This document shows, piece by piece, positions 25,916 through 38,214 of a DNA stretch of 64,000 nucleotides. The notes beneath the pieces are model-generated. The model was given only the letters and a program-made list of their open reading frames with translations. It made no database searches and was not told where the DNA came from. Origin of the DNA: Hyphomicrobium sp. MC1 (GTDB lineage: Bacteria > Pseudomonadota > Alphaproteobacteria > Rhizobiales > Hyphomicrobiaceae); assembly GCF_000253295.1 (NCBI RefSeq), contig NC_015717.1, positions 496,001 through 560,000 on the forward strand, read 5' to 3'. Positions within the stretch are counted from its first letter, which is position 1. Each line of letters opens with the position of its first letter. A program made the translations under genes and the position numbers.

Positions 25916-27256
25916 TTGAACGCGCAATCTCCAGCAACACCGCTCTCAGCGCTCAAGGCCGGCCCACTCGTAGGGCGGGTCAGGGTTCCGGGCGACAAAT
26001 CGATCTCGCACCGGGCGCTCATTTTTGGGGCATTGGCGACAGGTACAACGCGGATCAAGGGACTTTTGGAGGCCGAGGACGTCATCAACACGGCTCGGGC
26101 TGTCGCGGCGCTAGGGGCTTCGGCTGAGAAGCAGGGCGATCTTTGGGTCGTGAAGGGGCGAGGCGTGGGTGGCCTGCGGACGCCGGACGGGCCGCTTGAT
26201 TTCGGCAATTCGGGTACCGGGACGCGGCTGATGATGGGGGTCGTCGCAGGGCACCCGATCACCGTAACGATGACGGGCGATGCCTCGCTTTCGCGGCGGC
26301 CGATGCGGCGGGTCTTAGGGCCGCTGGTCGAGATGGGCTTGGAGATTATGGAGCCCGGCAAGGAGACGCTGCCGCTGACGCTTCGCGGCACGAGCGAGCT
26401 TATGCCGATCGTGTATCGGCTGCCGGTGCCGTCGGCGCAGGTGAAAAGCGCGGTTTTGATCGCGGGTCTGCACGCAGCCGGGAAAACGACCGTCATCGAG
26501 CGCGAGCCGACGCGCGATCATACCGAGCGCATGCTCCGGCATTTCGGCGCGACCGTTACGAACGAAACGAAGGGCGAAGAGACGCATATCACCGTCGATG
26601 GTGACGCTGAGCTGGCCGGCAAAGACATCATCGTTCCCGGCGATCCGTCATCGGCCGCGTTTCTCGTGGCGGCAGCGCTGATCGTGCCGGGGTCCGATAT
26701 CATCGTCGAAGGCGTGCTCGTCAATCCGACGCGGACGGGTCTTTATCTGACGCTGCAGGAGATGGGCGGCGACCTCACGTTCGAGAATGCGCGCGAAGAA
26801 GGGGGCGAGCCGGTCGCTGATATTCGCGTCAGATATTCGCGGCTGAAGGGTGTGCATGTCCCGGCCGAACGGGCGCCGTCGATGATCGACGAATACCCGG
26901 TTCTGGCGGCGATCTCGGCGTTTGCCGAAGGACAGACGCGGATGGACGGCTTGGCGGAACTGAAGGTCAAGGAAAGCGATCGCCTGCAGGCGACGGCTGC
27001 CGCCCTCATCGCGAACGGTGCGCGCGCGGACGTCGAGGGCGATACGCTGATAGTTGAAGGTGGAAGCGGGCTCAACGGCGGCGGCACCGTCGCGACGCAT
27101 CTGGATCATCGCATCGCGATGGCGTTTTTGACGGCCAGCCTCGCCAGCGAGACGCCCATTGTTGTCGATGACGCGACGATGATTGCGACAAGCTTTCCGG
27201 AATTCCGGCCGATCATGGAAACGCTAGGTGCGCGTTACGCCGAGGTGGCGGGATGA
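25916..27256 (+). CDS. aroA: EPSP synthase (3-phosphoshikimate 1-carboxyvinyltransferase)
   Basis: This 446-residue enzyme adds PEP to shikimate-3-phosphate in chorismate synthesis. VPGDKSISHRA near the N-terminus binds both substrates. FGNSGTGTRLMMG follows, then LSRRPMRRVL, then TRMDGLAELKVKESDRL. The overall style is the class II (CP4-like) one. The start is TTG 25916: an in-frame stop lies 18 bases upstream and no ATG or GTG is available before the conserved motif; GGAAC precedes it. At the position of the glyphosate-resistance alanine of CP4, this sequence has glycine. The last bases overlap cmk (ATGA), and the two are translationally coupled. Confidence 0.95.
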   Translation: MNAQSPATPLSALKAGPLVGRVRVPGDKSISHRALIFGALATGTTRIKGLLEAEDVINTARAVAALGASAEKQGDLWVVKGRGVGGLRTPDGPLDFGNSGTGTRLMMGVVAGHPITVTMTGDASLSRRPMRRVLGPLVEMGLEIMEPGKETLPLTLRGTSELMPIVYRLPVPSAQVKSAVLIAGLHAAGKTTVIEREPTRDHTERMLRHFGATVTNETKGEETHITVDGDAELAGKDIIVPGDPSSAAFLVAAALIVPGSDIIVEGVLVNPTRTGLYLTLQEMGGDLTFENAREEGGEPVADIRVRYSRLKGVHVPAERAPSMIDEYPVLAAISAFAEGQTRMDGLAELKVKESDRLQATAAALIANGARADVEGDTLIVEGGSGLNGGGTVATHLDHRIAMAFLTASLASETPIVVDDATMIATSFPEFRPIMETLGARYAEVAG

Positions 27257-27888
27257 CCCTGATCATCGCCATCGACGGACCAGCCGCATCGGGCAAAGGT
27301 ACGCTTGCGAGGCGTGTTGCGGCGCATTTCAGTCTTCCGTGGCTTGATACGGGATTGCTTTATCGGGCAGTGGCGCGCGACGTGCTAGCAAATGGCGCAG
27401 CGCTCGATGACGTTGCTGCAGCGGAGGCTGCGGCGCGTGCGATCTTAGCGGAAACGCTCGACGATCCGGCGTTACGTGGGCCGAAGGCCGGCGACGCGGC
27501 GTCCATCGTGGCGAAAATTCCGGAAGTTCGCGCCGCGCTTCTCGATTATCAGCGCGCCTTCGCTGGGCAGGACGGGGGCGCCGTGCTGGACGGCCGGGAT
27601 ATTGGCACGGTCGTTTGTCCTGGAGCGCATGTAAAGGTTTTCGTCACGGCGTCCGACGAGGCGCGGGCGCAGCGGCGCTTTTTGGAGCACCAGGGGCGCG
27701 GCGAAAACATTTCGTATGATGATCTGCTAACGGATATTCGGCAACGCGATGCGCGCGATCGTGGGCGCTCCACGGCGCCTATGCTCGCCGCGCGAGACGC
27801 GATGCACCTCGATACGACCGTGCTTGATGCCAATCAGGCTTTCGACGCCATGATGACGTTGATCAGGACCAGGCTCGGCAGTCTCTAA
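27253..27888 (+). CDS. cmk: cytidylate kinase
   Basis: This 211-residue kinase phosphorylates CMP/dCMP with ATP. The P-loop GPAASGKGT is at residues 9-17. LDTGLLYRAVA and LDGRDIGTVV (a nucleotide-binding motif) follow, then an adenine-lid RDARDRGRS. The length is right for the family. It overlaps aroA by 4 bases. In most relatives cmk is followed by rpsA; here the pyruvate dehydrogenase genes intervene. Confidence 0.95.
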   Translation: MTLIIAIDGPAASGKGTLARRVAAHFSLPWLDTGLLYRAVARDVLANGAALDDVAAAEAAARAILAETLDDPALRGPKAGDAASIVAKIPEVRAALLDYQRAFAGQDGGAVLDGRDIGTVVCPGAHVKVFVTASDEARAQRRFLEHQGRGENISYDDLLTDIRQRDARDRGRSTAPMLAARDAMHLDTTVLDANQAFDAMMTLIRTRLGSL

Positions 27889-27923
27889 GCGTCCGAGGCG
27901 CACATTTCGCGATCCGGAAATCC

Positions 27924-28196
27924 TCAGTCGTGGTCAATCTCTTCCTTTAAGAGCGCCCCGGAATGAGGATCAACGTGGAACTCCGTGATCTTACCGTTTT
28001 TGACGCCCTTGCCTTCCCAATAGCCATCGTCAGCGTGAAGGCCGGTGATATTTGAATATCCCGCGGCTTCCAGCTTCTTCGTCACGTGTTCCTCGGGCAT
28101 CCAGTCGGCGCCGGGGACGTCGTTATCGGCAAAGGCGGCTGCGCTTCCGGCCACTCCGAGAACCATTGCGAGTGCTATTGTTTTTATAGCGTTCAT
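27924..28196 (-). CDS. PepSY-domain exported protein
   Basis: This 90-residue protein has a signal peptide (IKTIALAMVLGVAGSAAAFA, cleavage near residue 23). A PepSY-like fold follows: KKLEAAGYSNITGLHADDGYW, then GKITEFHVDPHSGALL. PepSY domains are small periplasmic modules, some of which inhibit peptidases or bind metal. It lies on the minus strand between cmk and aceE and is probably a single gene. Confidence 0.85.
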   Translation of the reverse strand: MNAIKTIALAMVLGVAGSAAAFADNDVPGADWMPEEHVTKKLEAAGYSNITGLHADDGYWEGKGVKNGKITEFHVDPHSGALLKEEIDHD

Positions 28197-28417
28197 TTTC
28201 GCGGCTCCTATGCAGATTTATCGAAGATCAAAGCACAACGCAGTTCCTTAAGGTGAGGTTGCGACGCGCCGTGCAATGCCGGACATTTTCGCGGAGCGAG
28301 GTCGCAAACGAGGTTCTGCATAACCAATTCACTTTAGTGGCATAAACGGCGGTCAGGCGTTTGTGTTAAACAGTCGGGCAAGGTCGCCAACGAAAGCGTT
28401 TTCGAGCGAAGGACGGT

Positions 28418-31093
<2,676 letters not shown>

Positions 31094-31113
31094 TAACGTA
31101 CAGGTTCGCTCTC

Positions 31114-32385
31114 ATGCCGCTCGTCGATGTCAAAGTTCCGAATATCGGTGACTTCGAAAATGTGCCGATCATCGAGATTCAGGTAAAGCCCGGTGATGAG
31201 GTCAACGCCGACGATCCGCTGATTACGCTTGAAAGCGATAAGGCGTCGATGGATGTGCCGTCGCCTGTGAAAGGCAAGGTCGCAGAAATTCTCGTAACGA
31301 TCGGCGATAAGGTCAGCGAGGGGAGTGCCATTTTACGGCTCGACACGGCGGGCGAGAGCAAGAGAGAACCGGACGCAAACGGCAAAAGCCGCGAAGCGGA
31401 CGCCGCTCCGAAATCCAAGGCAGCGGAAAATTCTTCCCCCGCTGAGCCCCCCGAAGAAAGCGAACTGCCGCCGCCTGCCGATTTCGATGCCGTCTTTGCG
31501 AGTCCGTCTGTCCGACGTATCGCGCGCGAACTTGATGTCGATCTGACGAAAGTGAAAGGCACGGGCAACAAGGGGCGGATCACCAAGGAGGATGTAAAGG
31601 CTTTCATTGCGCGGAGCGGAACGCCAGCGGGATCGGGCGCGGCAATGTCCGGCATTCCGGAAATCCCGCCGCAGGATTTTGCGAAGTATGGGCCTGTCGA
31701 GACGAAGCCGATGTCGCGTTTGAAGCGGCTGACCGGTCCCAATCTGCATCGCGCGTGGCTCAACGTCCCGCACGTCACCAACTCGGACGATGCCGATATC
31801 ACCGATCTCGAAGCCTATCGCAAAGAACTCGACGCGACGGCAAAGACGAAGGGCTATCGAGTGACGCTTGTCGCGTTTCTGCTGAAGGCTTCCGTCTCGG
31901 CATTGAAGGAGTATCCCGAGGTCAACGCGTCGCTCGCGCCGGGCAAGGATGCGCTGATCCTGAAGCGCTATTACAACATCGGCGTCGCGGTCGACACGCC
32001 GGATGGACTAGTCGTGCCCGTGATCAAGGATGTCGACCGCAAGGGCATCCTGGAACTCAGTCAAGAGTTGACGGCGGTATCGGCGCGGATGCGCGACGGC
32101 AAGATTACGCCAGCGGATATTCAGGGCGCGACGTTCTCGATTTCGAGCCTCGGCGGCATCGGCGGCACGAACTTCACGCCGATCGTCAATGCACCGGAAG
32201 TCGCTATTCTCGGCGCAGTGCGCGCGCAGATGAAGCCGGTTTGGGATGGCTCGACATTTCAGCCTCGGCTGATGCTCCCGCTGTGCCTGTCCTACGATCA
32301 CCGCGTGGTCGACGGCGCGCTTGCAGCGCGCTTCCTGCGCAAGATCTGCGATGCGCTGGCAGATGTGCGGCAGCTGGTGCTATAG
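31114..32385 (+). CDS. aceF: dihydrolipoamide acetyltransferase (PDH E2), one lipoyl domain
   Basis: This 423-residue E2 has a single lipoyl domain (1-75, modified lysine K43 in ESDKASMD) and a Glu/Pro/Ala-rich linker. A peripheral-subunit-binding domain follows (SPSVRRIARELDVDLTKV, then GRITKEDV). The acetyltransferase core ends in LSYDHRVVDG, with catalytic H396 and D400. Its GDFENVP lipoyl domain is close to the one fused to the downstream Lpd (GDFKDVP). It lies 20 bases after aceE. Confidence 0.95.
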   Translation: MPLVDVKVPNIGDFENVPIIEIQVKPGDEVNADDPLITLESDKASMDVPSPVKGKVAEILVTIGDKVSEGSAILRLDTAGESKREPDANGKSREADAAPKSKAAENSSPAEPPEESELPPPADFDAVFASPSVRRIARELDVDLTKVKGTGNKGRITKEDVKAFIARSGTPAGSGAAMSGIPEIPPQDFAKYGPVETKPMSRLKRLTGPNLHRAWLNVPHVTNSDDADITDLEAYRKELDATAKTKGYRVTLVAFLLKASVSALKEYPEVNASLAPGKDALILKRYYNIGVAVDTPDGLVVPVIKDVDRKGILELSQELTAVSARMRDGKITPADIQGATFSISSLGGIGGTNFTPIVNAPEVAILGAVRAQMKPVWDGSTFQPRLMLPLCLSYDHRVVDGALAARFLRKICDALADVRQLVL

Positions 32386-32394
32386 GCCGCCGAC

Positions 32395-34146
32395 ATGAGC
32401 AAAAAAGAAATCCGCGTTCCCGATCTCGGTGACTTCAAGGACGTGCCCATCATCGAGGTGCACGTGAAGGTGGGTGCGAGCGTTGCGCCGGAAGATCCGC
32501 TGATTACGCTCGAGAGCGATAAGGCGTCGTTCGACGTTCCGGCGCCGGAAGCCGGGAAGATCGTCGATCTGCTTGTCAAGGTTGGCGACAAAGTGAGCGA
32601 AGGCAGCGTGATCCTGACGCTCGAGTCGGGCGCGGCGACGGCTCCATCGCAGCCGGAAGCTCCGAAGAAGACAGAGGTCGCACCTGTCGCGTCTGCTGCG
32701 AAAGATTATTCCGGCGATGCGGATCATAACTGCGAGGTGCTCGTGCTCGGCGCTGGGCCGGGTGGCTATTCTGCGGCGTTCCGCGCGGCTGACCTCGGAG
32801 CGAAGACCATCCTTGTCGATCGCTGGCCGACGCTCGGGGGTGTCTGCCTGAATGTCGGCTGCATTCCGTCGAAGGCGCTGTTGCACACGGCTTTCGTTGT
32901 CGACGAAGCTGCGGCGCTCGCGAAACACGGCATCTCGTTCGGGGCGCCGAAAGTCGATTTGCAAAAGCTCGCAGCCTTCAAGGATGGTGTCGTCGGCAAG
33001 TTGACGGGCGGCCTCGCTTCGATGGCGAAGGCGCGTAAGGTGACGACGTTGCGCGGCACGGGCACATTCGCGGGCGCGCACCATCTGAAGGTGCGGTTCG
33101 ACGATGGGCATGAAGAGGCCGTGCGCTTTGAGAAGGCGATCATCGCTGCAGGATCGGAGGCGGTCGCGTTGCCGTTCATGCCATCGGATCCGCGTATCGT
33201 CGATTCAACAGGCGCGTTGGAACTTCGACAGGTTCCGGACAAGATGCTCGTCATCGGTGGCGGCATCATCGGGCTCGAAATGGCGACGGTCTATTCGACG
33301 CTCGGCGCGCGGCTCGACGTGGTCGAGTTGCTCGACGGCTTGATGCCGGGGGCGGATCGCGATCTCGTCAGCACCTGGCAGAAGGTCAATGCGCGTCGCT
33401 TCGACAAGGTGATGCTGAAGACGAAAGTCGTCGCGGCGGAAGCGAAGCGCGACGGTATCTACGTGACGTTTGAGGGCGAGAATGCGCCGCCTGAACCGCG
33501 GCGATACGGTCTCGTGCTCGTGGCCGTCGGACGCAAGCCGAACGGGAAAATGATAGCGGCGGATAACGCGGGCGTAGCAGTTTCCGAGCGTGGCTTCATT
33601 CCGGTCGACAAGGACATGCGCACGAATGTCCCGCATATCTTTGCCATCGGCGATATCGCAGACGAGCCGATGTTGGCGCATAAGGCCGTTCATCAGGGGC
33701 ATGTTGCGGCTGAGAATGCCGCCGGTAAAAAAAGTTTCTTCGATGTGCGGCAGGTCCCGTCGGTCGCCTATACCGACCCGGAGATTACCTGGGCCGGTCT
33801 GACTGAGACCGAGGCCAAGGCGCGGGGAATTGCTTACAAAAAAGCGGTGTTTCCGTGGGCGGCTTCAGGCCGGGCCATCGCCAATGGCCGCGATGAAGGC
33901 TTCACCAAGCTGCTTTTTGACGAGAAAACAGAGCGGATTATGGGCGGCGCCATCGTCGGAACAGAGGCCGGAAACCTGATTTCCGAGATTTGCCTGGCAA
34001 TCGAGATGGGGGCCGACGCGGTCGATATCGGCAAGACAATCCATCCGCATCCGACGCTGTCGGAATCGGTCGGCATGGCCGCCGAGGTGGCGGAAGGCGT
34101 CTGCACGGACCTGATGCCAGCGAAGTCGCCGCGGCCGAAAAGTTAA
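32395..34146 (+). CDS. lpdA: dihydrolipoyl dehydrogenase with N-terminal lipoyl domain (PDH E3)
   Basis: This 583-residue protein is an E3 carrying its own lipoyl domain (1-78, K43 in ESDKASFD). The FAD motif LGAGPGGY begins at 118, with redox cysteines C151 and C156 in GGVCLNVGCIPSK. The NAD motif is VIGGGIIGLEMA. The C-terminal interface carries the active-site base in IHPHPTLSES. It reoxidises dihydrolipoamide and makes NADH. The linker of residues 80-105 is Ala/Pro/Lys-rich. Lipoyl-fused E3 proteins are known in Neisseria and several alphaproteobacteria. It lies 9 bases after aceF. Confidence 0.95.
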   Translation: MSKKEIRVPDLGDFKDVPIIEVHVKVGASVAPEDPLITLESDKASFDVPAPEAGKIVDLLVKVGDKVSEGSVILTLESGAATAPSQPEAPKKTEVAPVASAAKDYSGDADHNCEVLVLGAGPGGYSAAFRAADLGAKTILVDRWPTLGGVCLNVGCIPSKALLHTAFVVDEAAALAKHGISFGAPKVDLQKLAAFKDGVVGKLTGGLASMAKARKVTTLRGTGTFAGAHHLKVRFDDGHEEAVRFEKAIIAAGSEAVALPFMPSDPRIVDSTGALELRQVPDKMLVIGGGIIGLEMATVYSTLGARLDVVELLDGLMPGADRDLVSTWQKVNARRFDKVMLKTKVVAAEAKRDGIYVTFEGENAPPEPRRYGLVLVAVGRKPNGKMIAADNAGVAVSERGFIPVDKDMRTNVPHIFAIGDIADEPMLAHKAVHQGHVAAENAAGKKSFFDVRQVPSVAYTDPEITWAGLTETEAKARGIAYKKAVFPWAASGRAIANGRDEGFTKLLFDEKTERIMGGAIVGTEAGNLISEICLAIEMGADAVDIGKTIHPHPTLSESVGMAAEVAEGVCTDLMPAKSPRPKS

Positions 34147-34175
34147 GGCCCTGCAACCCTTGCGTTTGCGGGGCC
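34147..34175 (+). terminator. hairpin after the aceE-aceF-lpd operon
   Basis: GGCCCTGCAA (34147-34156) pairs over 10 bp, with one G-U, with TTGCGGGGCC (34166-34175), directly after the lpd stop. The downstream run is only GGTTCGTTAT, so termination strength is uncertain. The remaining gap up to rpsA (34176-34430) holds no gene and is presumably its promoter and leader. Confidence 0.45.
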
Positions 34176-34430
34176 GGTTCGTTATATCCACCCTCATTCG
34201 ACGTCGCCGTCGGATGGTCATGAGGAAGATCAGCCGGTTGGGCGCCCTATAGGGGCCCCGAATTCTGACCGGTAGGGCTGCGGCCCATCACGGTGACATC
34301 ATTCCAGAGATATCAGCGCCAATAAACCGGGCATCGCGTTCGCGCGGCTCGGATCAATGGCGTTTTCAACCATTCAACGCAACACGCCCGGCCACAGCGC
34401 CGAGCTTACGCCATCAATCTAGGAGACCTA

Positions 34431-36152
34431 ATGTCCGCCGAACTCGCTACCAAAGAACTTAACCCCTCGCGCGAGGATTTTGCCGCCCTCCTCGCTGAAA
34501 GCCTTGCCAAGGACGACCTGTTCGAAGGTTCCGTCGTTAAGGGCAAGATCGTCGGCATCGAAAAAGACATGGCGATCATCGACGTCGGCCTGAAGATGGA
34601 AGGCCGCGTTGCGCTTAAGGAATTCGGCGTCGGTGGAAAGCCCGGCGACCTCAAAGTCGGCGACACCGTTGAAGTCTACCTGGAGCGCGTCGAGAATGCG
34701 CTCGGTGAAGCGGTGCTGTCGCGCGACAAGGCTCGCCGCGAAGAAAGCTGGACGCGCCTTGAACGCCTCTATGAAAAGGGCGAAAAGGTCACGGGCGTCA
34801 TCTTCAATAAGGTCAAGGGCGGTTTCACCGTCGATCTCGACGGCGCCGTCGCGTTCCTTCCGGGCAGCCAAGTCGATATTCGTCCGGTTCGCGATATCGG
34901 ACCTCTGATGCATCAGCAGCAGCCCTTCCAGATCCTGAAGATGGATCGCCGTCGCGGCAACATCGTCGTTTCGCGTCGTTCGGTTCTCGAAGAGAGCCGT
35001 GCAGAGCAGCGCACCGAGATCGTCGCGCGTCTGGCCGAAGGCCAGATCATCGACGGCCTCGTCAAGAACATCACCGACTACGGCGCCTTCATCGACTTGG
35101 GGGGCATCGACGGCCTGCTGCACGTCACCGATATGGCATGGCGCCGCGTCAATCATCCGTCCGAGATCCTCAACGTCGGCGATACGGTGAAGGTGCAGAT
35201 CATCCGCATCAATCCGGAAACGCAGCGTATTTCGCTCGGCATGAAGCAGCTGCAGTCGGATCCGTGGTCTTCGATCGAGAGCAAGTATCCGATCGGCGCC
35301 AAGGTGAAGGGCACCGTCACGAACATCGCTGATTACGGCGCGTTCGTTGAGCTGGAGCCGGGCGTTGAAGGCCTGATCCACGTCTCGGAAATGAGCTGGA
35401 CGAAGAAGAACACGCACCCGGGCAAGATCGTTTCGACGAGCCAGCAGGTCGAAGTGCAGGTTCTCGAAGTCGATCCGCAGAAGCGCCGTATCTCGCTTGG
35501 CTTGAAGCAGACGCAGGAAAATCCGTGGGATTCGTTCCTGACGCAGCACCCGAAGGGTTCTGTCGTCGAAGGCCCGATCCGCAACATCACGGAATTCGGT
35601 CTGTTCATCGGCCTCGACAACGGCATCGACGGCATGGTCCACCTGTCCGACCTCGACTGGCAGAAGCCGGGCGACGAAGTCATCAAGGACTACAAGAAGG
35701 GCGACAACGTCAAAGCCGTCGTTCTCGACGTCGATGGCTCGAAGGAGCGCATCTCTCTCGGTATCAAGCAGCTCGCCGGCGATCCGGCCGACGCGATGGC
35801 GAAGTACAAGAAGGGCGATGCCGTGACCGGTACGGTCACGTCGGTCAGCGATGCCGGCATTGAGGTTCGCATTGCGGACAGCGAGCTGACGTCGTTCATC
35901 AAGCGCGGCGATCTTTCGCGTGACCGCTCTGAGCAGCGTCCTGAGCGCTTCAACGTCGGCGACAAGGTCGATGCGGCGGTTCTATCCGTCGACAAGGCTG
36001 CACGCCGCATCGCGGTTTCGATCAAGGCTCTCGAGTTGGCTGAAGAGAAGCAGGCGGTTGCTCAGTACGGCTCGTCCGACTCGGGCGCTTCGCTGGGCGA
36101 CATCTTCAAGGCCGCGATCAAGAAGCGCGAAGGCGCCGAAGAGAACGAATAA
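34431..36152 (+). CDS. rpsA: ribosomal protein bS1
   Basis: This 573-residue protein is made of six S1 RNA-binding repeats, starting near residues 31, 116, 202, 288, 373 and 460. Repeats 3-5 carry the best motifs (NITDYGAFIDLGGIDGLLHV and similar). Repeats 1-2 are the divergent ones that bind the ribosome. It brings mRNA to the 30S subunit and is essential in Proteobacteria. GGAGACCTA precedes ATG 34431. It normally lies directly after cmk, and the PDH operon has come between them here. Confidence 0.97.
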   Translation: MSAELATKELNPSREDFAALLAESLAKDDLFEGSVVKGKIVGIEKDMAIIDVGLKMEGRVALKEFGVGGKPGDLKVGDTVEVYLERVENALGEAVLSRDKARREESWTRLERLYEKGEKVTGVIFNKVKGGFTVDLDGAVAFLPGSQVDIRPVRDIGPLMHQQQPFQILKMDRRRGNIVVSRRSVLEESRAEQRTEIVARLAEGQIIDGLVKNITDYGAFIDLGGIDGLLHVTDMAWRRVNHPSEILNVGDTVKVQIIRINPETQRISLGMKQLQSDPWSSIESKYPIGAKVKGTVTNIADYGAFVELEPGVEGLIHVSEMSWTKKNTHPGKIVSTSQQVEVQVLEVDPQKRRISLGLKQTQENPWDSFLTQHPKGSVVEGPIRNITEFGLFIGLDNGIDGMVHLSDLDWQKPGDEVIKDYKKGDNVKAVVLDVDGSKERISLGIKQLAGDPADAMAKYKKGDAVTGTVTSVSDAGIEVRIADSELTSFIKRGDLSRDRSEQRPERFNVGDKVDAAVLSVDKAARRIAVSIKALELAEEKQAVAQYGSSDSGASLGDIFKAAIKKREGAEENE

Positions 36153-36191
36153 GGCCAAGGCCGGCAACGGTCTTGAAAGGAATATTAATAG

Positions 36192-36227
36192 GCGCGCGGC
36201 AAACCCTTGCCGCGCGCTTAACTTTTG
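36192..36227 (+). terminator. intrinsic terminator of rpsA
   Basis: A perfect 11-bp stem GCGCGCGGCAA / TTGCCGCGCGC, loop ACCC, ends at 36217, followed by TTAACTTTT. It starts 40 bases after the rpsA stop. Confidence 0.85.
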
Positions 36228-36353
36228 TACGAGACGCCGCAGCGTGCCCCGTTGCCCGCGAGGCAAACCTTGCCTACGTTCGCGCGCAGAATGCATCCCG
36301 TGCTGGTGGCCCCCCGGTTCTCCCAGCTCGAATGCCGAGGGAGAGGCTACCCT

Positions 36354-37319
36354 ATGCTTGAAACGGAAACTGTTCTCGACCGCCGCCGGCTTCGCCGTTC
36401 GGTCTCGATTTGGCGCGGTCTGGGACTTGCCGCGATCGCCGTAGCGCTTGGCGCTTTGGCGCTGGGGGGCAACAAACTCGCTACGTTGGCGGGCGAGAAA
36501 CAGATTGCGCGGGTGACCATTACCGGCACGATCACCGAAGATCGCGATCAGCTTCAAATGCTGAAGGACATCGCCGACAACGACAGCGTTTCCGGCGTGC
36601 TGATCTTCATCAACAGCCCCGGCGGCACGACAACGGGTGGTGAGGCGCTTTACGAGGCGATCAGGGCGCTCGCCAAGAAGAAGCCGGTTGTGGCCGAATT
36701 CGGCACCATGGCGGCCTCGGCCGCCTATATCGCCGGCATTGCCACCGACCATATCGTGGCGCGTGGCAACTCGATCACCGGCTCTGTCGGCGTCATCGTG
36801 CAGTGGCCGGAATTCGTACAGCTGCTCGATAAGATCGGGGTTAAAGTCAATGAAGTGAAAAGCGGTCCGCTGAAGGCGTCGCCGTCGCCGTTCGAGCCAT
36901 TGGATGATGGTAGCAAGAAGGTCATCCAGGACATGATCGCGGATGGCTTCAAGTGGTTCGTGGGCTTGGTCGAGACCCGCCGCGGCGTGAAGGCGGCCGA
37001 TATTCCGGGCCTACTCGATGGTCGAATCTTCTCCGGCCGGGAGGCCCTGCAGGCCAAGCTCGTCGACCAGATCGGCGGCGAGGATGAGGCCGTGAAGTGG
37101 CTGAAGGACGTGAAAAACGTTCCCCAGAACGCCAAGGTTACCGACTGGAAGCCTGAAAAATCAGGGAGTTACGGGATTCTGGGCATGTCCGCGGGCATCG
37201 CCGGGTGGCTGTTCGGGCCATCGGCGGCCGATGCAACAAATTTTTTGCTTCGTGATCGGACGATTTCAACACTCGGGCTTGACGGTCTTCTCTCAGTTTG
37301 GCACCCTTCTGAAAAATAA
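36354..37319 (+). CDS. sppA: signal peptide peptidase SppA (short form)
   Basis: This 321-residue membrane serine protease is of family S49. A basic N-terminus precedes one membrane segment (about 22-38). NSPGGTTTGGEALY follows. The catalytic serine is S122 in FGTMAASAAY and the general-base lysine is K174 in VKSGPLKASPSPF. It cuts remnant signal peptides in the membrane. The ATG at 36354 is chosen because it places the membrane anchor at the start; the frame extends further upstream without similarity. It sits between rpsA and ihfB, the standard order. Confidence 0.93.
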   Translation: MLETETVLDRRRLRRSVSIWRGLGLAAIAVALGALALGGNKLATLAGEKQIARVTITGTITEDRDQLQMLKDIADNDSVSGVLIFINSPGGTTTGGEALYEAIRALAKKKPVVAEFGTMAASAAYIAGIATDHIVARGNSITGSVGVIVQWPEFVQLLDKIGVKVNEVKSGPLKASPSPFEPLDDGSKKVIQDMIADGFKWFVGLVETRRGVKAADIPGLLDGRIFSGREALQAKLVDQIGGEDEAVKWLKDVKNVPQNAKVTDWKPEKSGSYGILGMSAGIAGWLFGPSAADATNFLLRDRTISTLGLDGLLSVWHPSEK

Positions 37320-37351
37320 CGATAAATGGCCGTCGAGCTGGGGAGCGAAAC

Positions 37352-37642
37352 GTGATCAAATCGGAGCTGGTGCAGAGGATCGCAACTGCCAATCCTCACC
37401 TTTATCATCGTGACGTCGAGCGCATCGTGAATGTCATTTTCGATGAGATCGTTGACGCTTTGTCGCGAGGAGATCGCGTCGAGCTTCGTGGTTTCGGCGC
37501 ATTCACCGTGAAACATCGGGCGTCTCGGCAGGGAAGAAATCCGCGGACTGGGTCAACAGTCGCAGTTGCCGAGAAGTTCGTCCCGTTCTTTAAGACCGGC
37601 AAAGAGCTTCGGGATCGGCTCAATAAGCTCAACGGTCACTGA
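37352..37642 (+). CDS. ihfB: integration host factor beta subunit
   Basis: This 96-residue HU/IHF-fold protein starts at GTG 37352 behind GGGGAGCG. RVELRGFGAFTVKHR and the arm GRNPRTGSTVAV with its proline, which inserts between bases, identify IHF beta. With IHF alpha it bends DNA sharply for transcription, replication and site-specific recombination, including integrase reactions. It follows sppA by 32 bases and precedes the lapA-like gene. Confidence 0.95.
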   Translation: MIKSELVQRIATANPHLYHRDVERIVNVIFDEIVDALSRGDRVELRGFGAFTVKHRASRQGRNPRTGSTVAVAEKFVPFFKTGKELRDRLNKLNGH

Positions 37643-37674
37643 GCGAAAAGTTCAGTCGCCGATCGAAAGCCGAA

Positions 37675-38037
37675 ATGAGGTCCGTCATGTTCAGGCGCAT
37701 TCTGTCGCTTCTTATCGGCTTTCCGCTCGGCATCATTCTGGTGGCGATTGCGGTTTCCAATCGTCAACCGGTCGATCTGATCCTTGATCCGTTCCGGCCG
37801 GAAACACCTGCGCTTTCGATTGAACTGCCTTTCTATATTTATCTGCTGGCGGCGCTTGTCTTGGGTGTCGTTCTCGGCGGTATCGCCACGTGGATGGGGC
37901 AGAGCCGATGGCGTCAGACCGCCCGCTCTCAAGGCCGCCGTGCGGCGCGATGGCAGGCTGAAGCCGACCGTCTCACGCGCGAGCGTGAAACCGAGGCGCC
38001 TGCTGCAAGCGGTCAGTTGGCTATCTCCGGCCGCTGA
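37675..38037 (+). CDS. LapA-domain membrane protein (DUF1049)
   Basis: This 120-residue protein has two membrane helices (about 8-25 and 53-75) around the typical VAIAVSNRQPVDLILDPF loop of the LapA family. A basic, coiled C-terminal tail follows (RWQTARSQGRRAARWQ). In E. coli LapA works with LapB in lipopolysaccharide assembly control. Here it follows ihfB, as is usual in Proteobacteria, but no lapB is adjacent. Confidence 0.9.
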   Translation: MRSVMFRRILSLLIGFPLGIILVAIAVSNRQPVDLILDPFRPETPALSIELPFYIYLLAALVLGVVLGGIATWMGQSRWRQTARSQGRRAARWQAEADRLTRERETEAPAASGQLAISGR

Positions 38038-38214
38038 TTTTTCGCGCTGCTTTCGAGCGTCCTCGACGTTTTATCACGCAACGGCTGCGACTTACGGATT
38101 GCACCAGAGTGCATATCCGATCGGACCGGTCGAAGGTGCGGACTTTCATTGCATTGAAGCGCTGGCAAAAGCAGCGTCTCATGAGTAACCCGACGGCCTA
38201 ACTCGCGAAACTTT

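Noticed and set aside
34428..35642. 404-codon minus-strand frame opposite rpsA, and similar long frames opposite aceE (29729-31087), trpB (38862-40148) and addA (48977-50665)
   Set aside because: They are antisense to strongly conserved genes, show no motifs, and arise from GC-rich codon bias.
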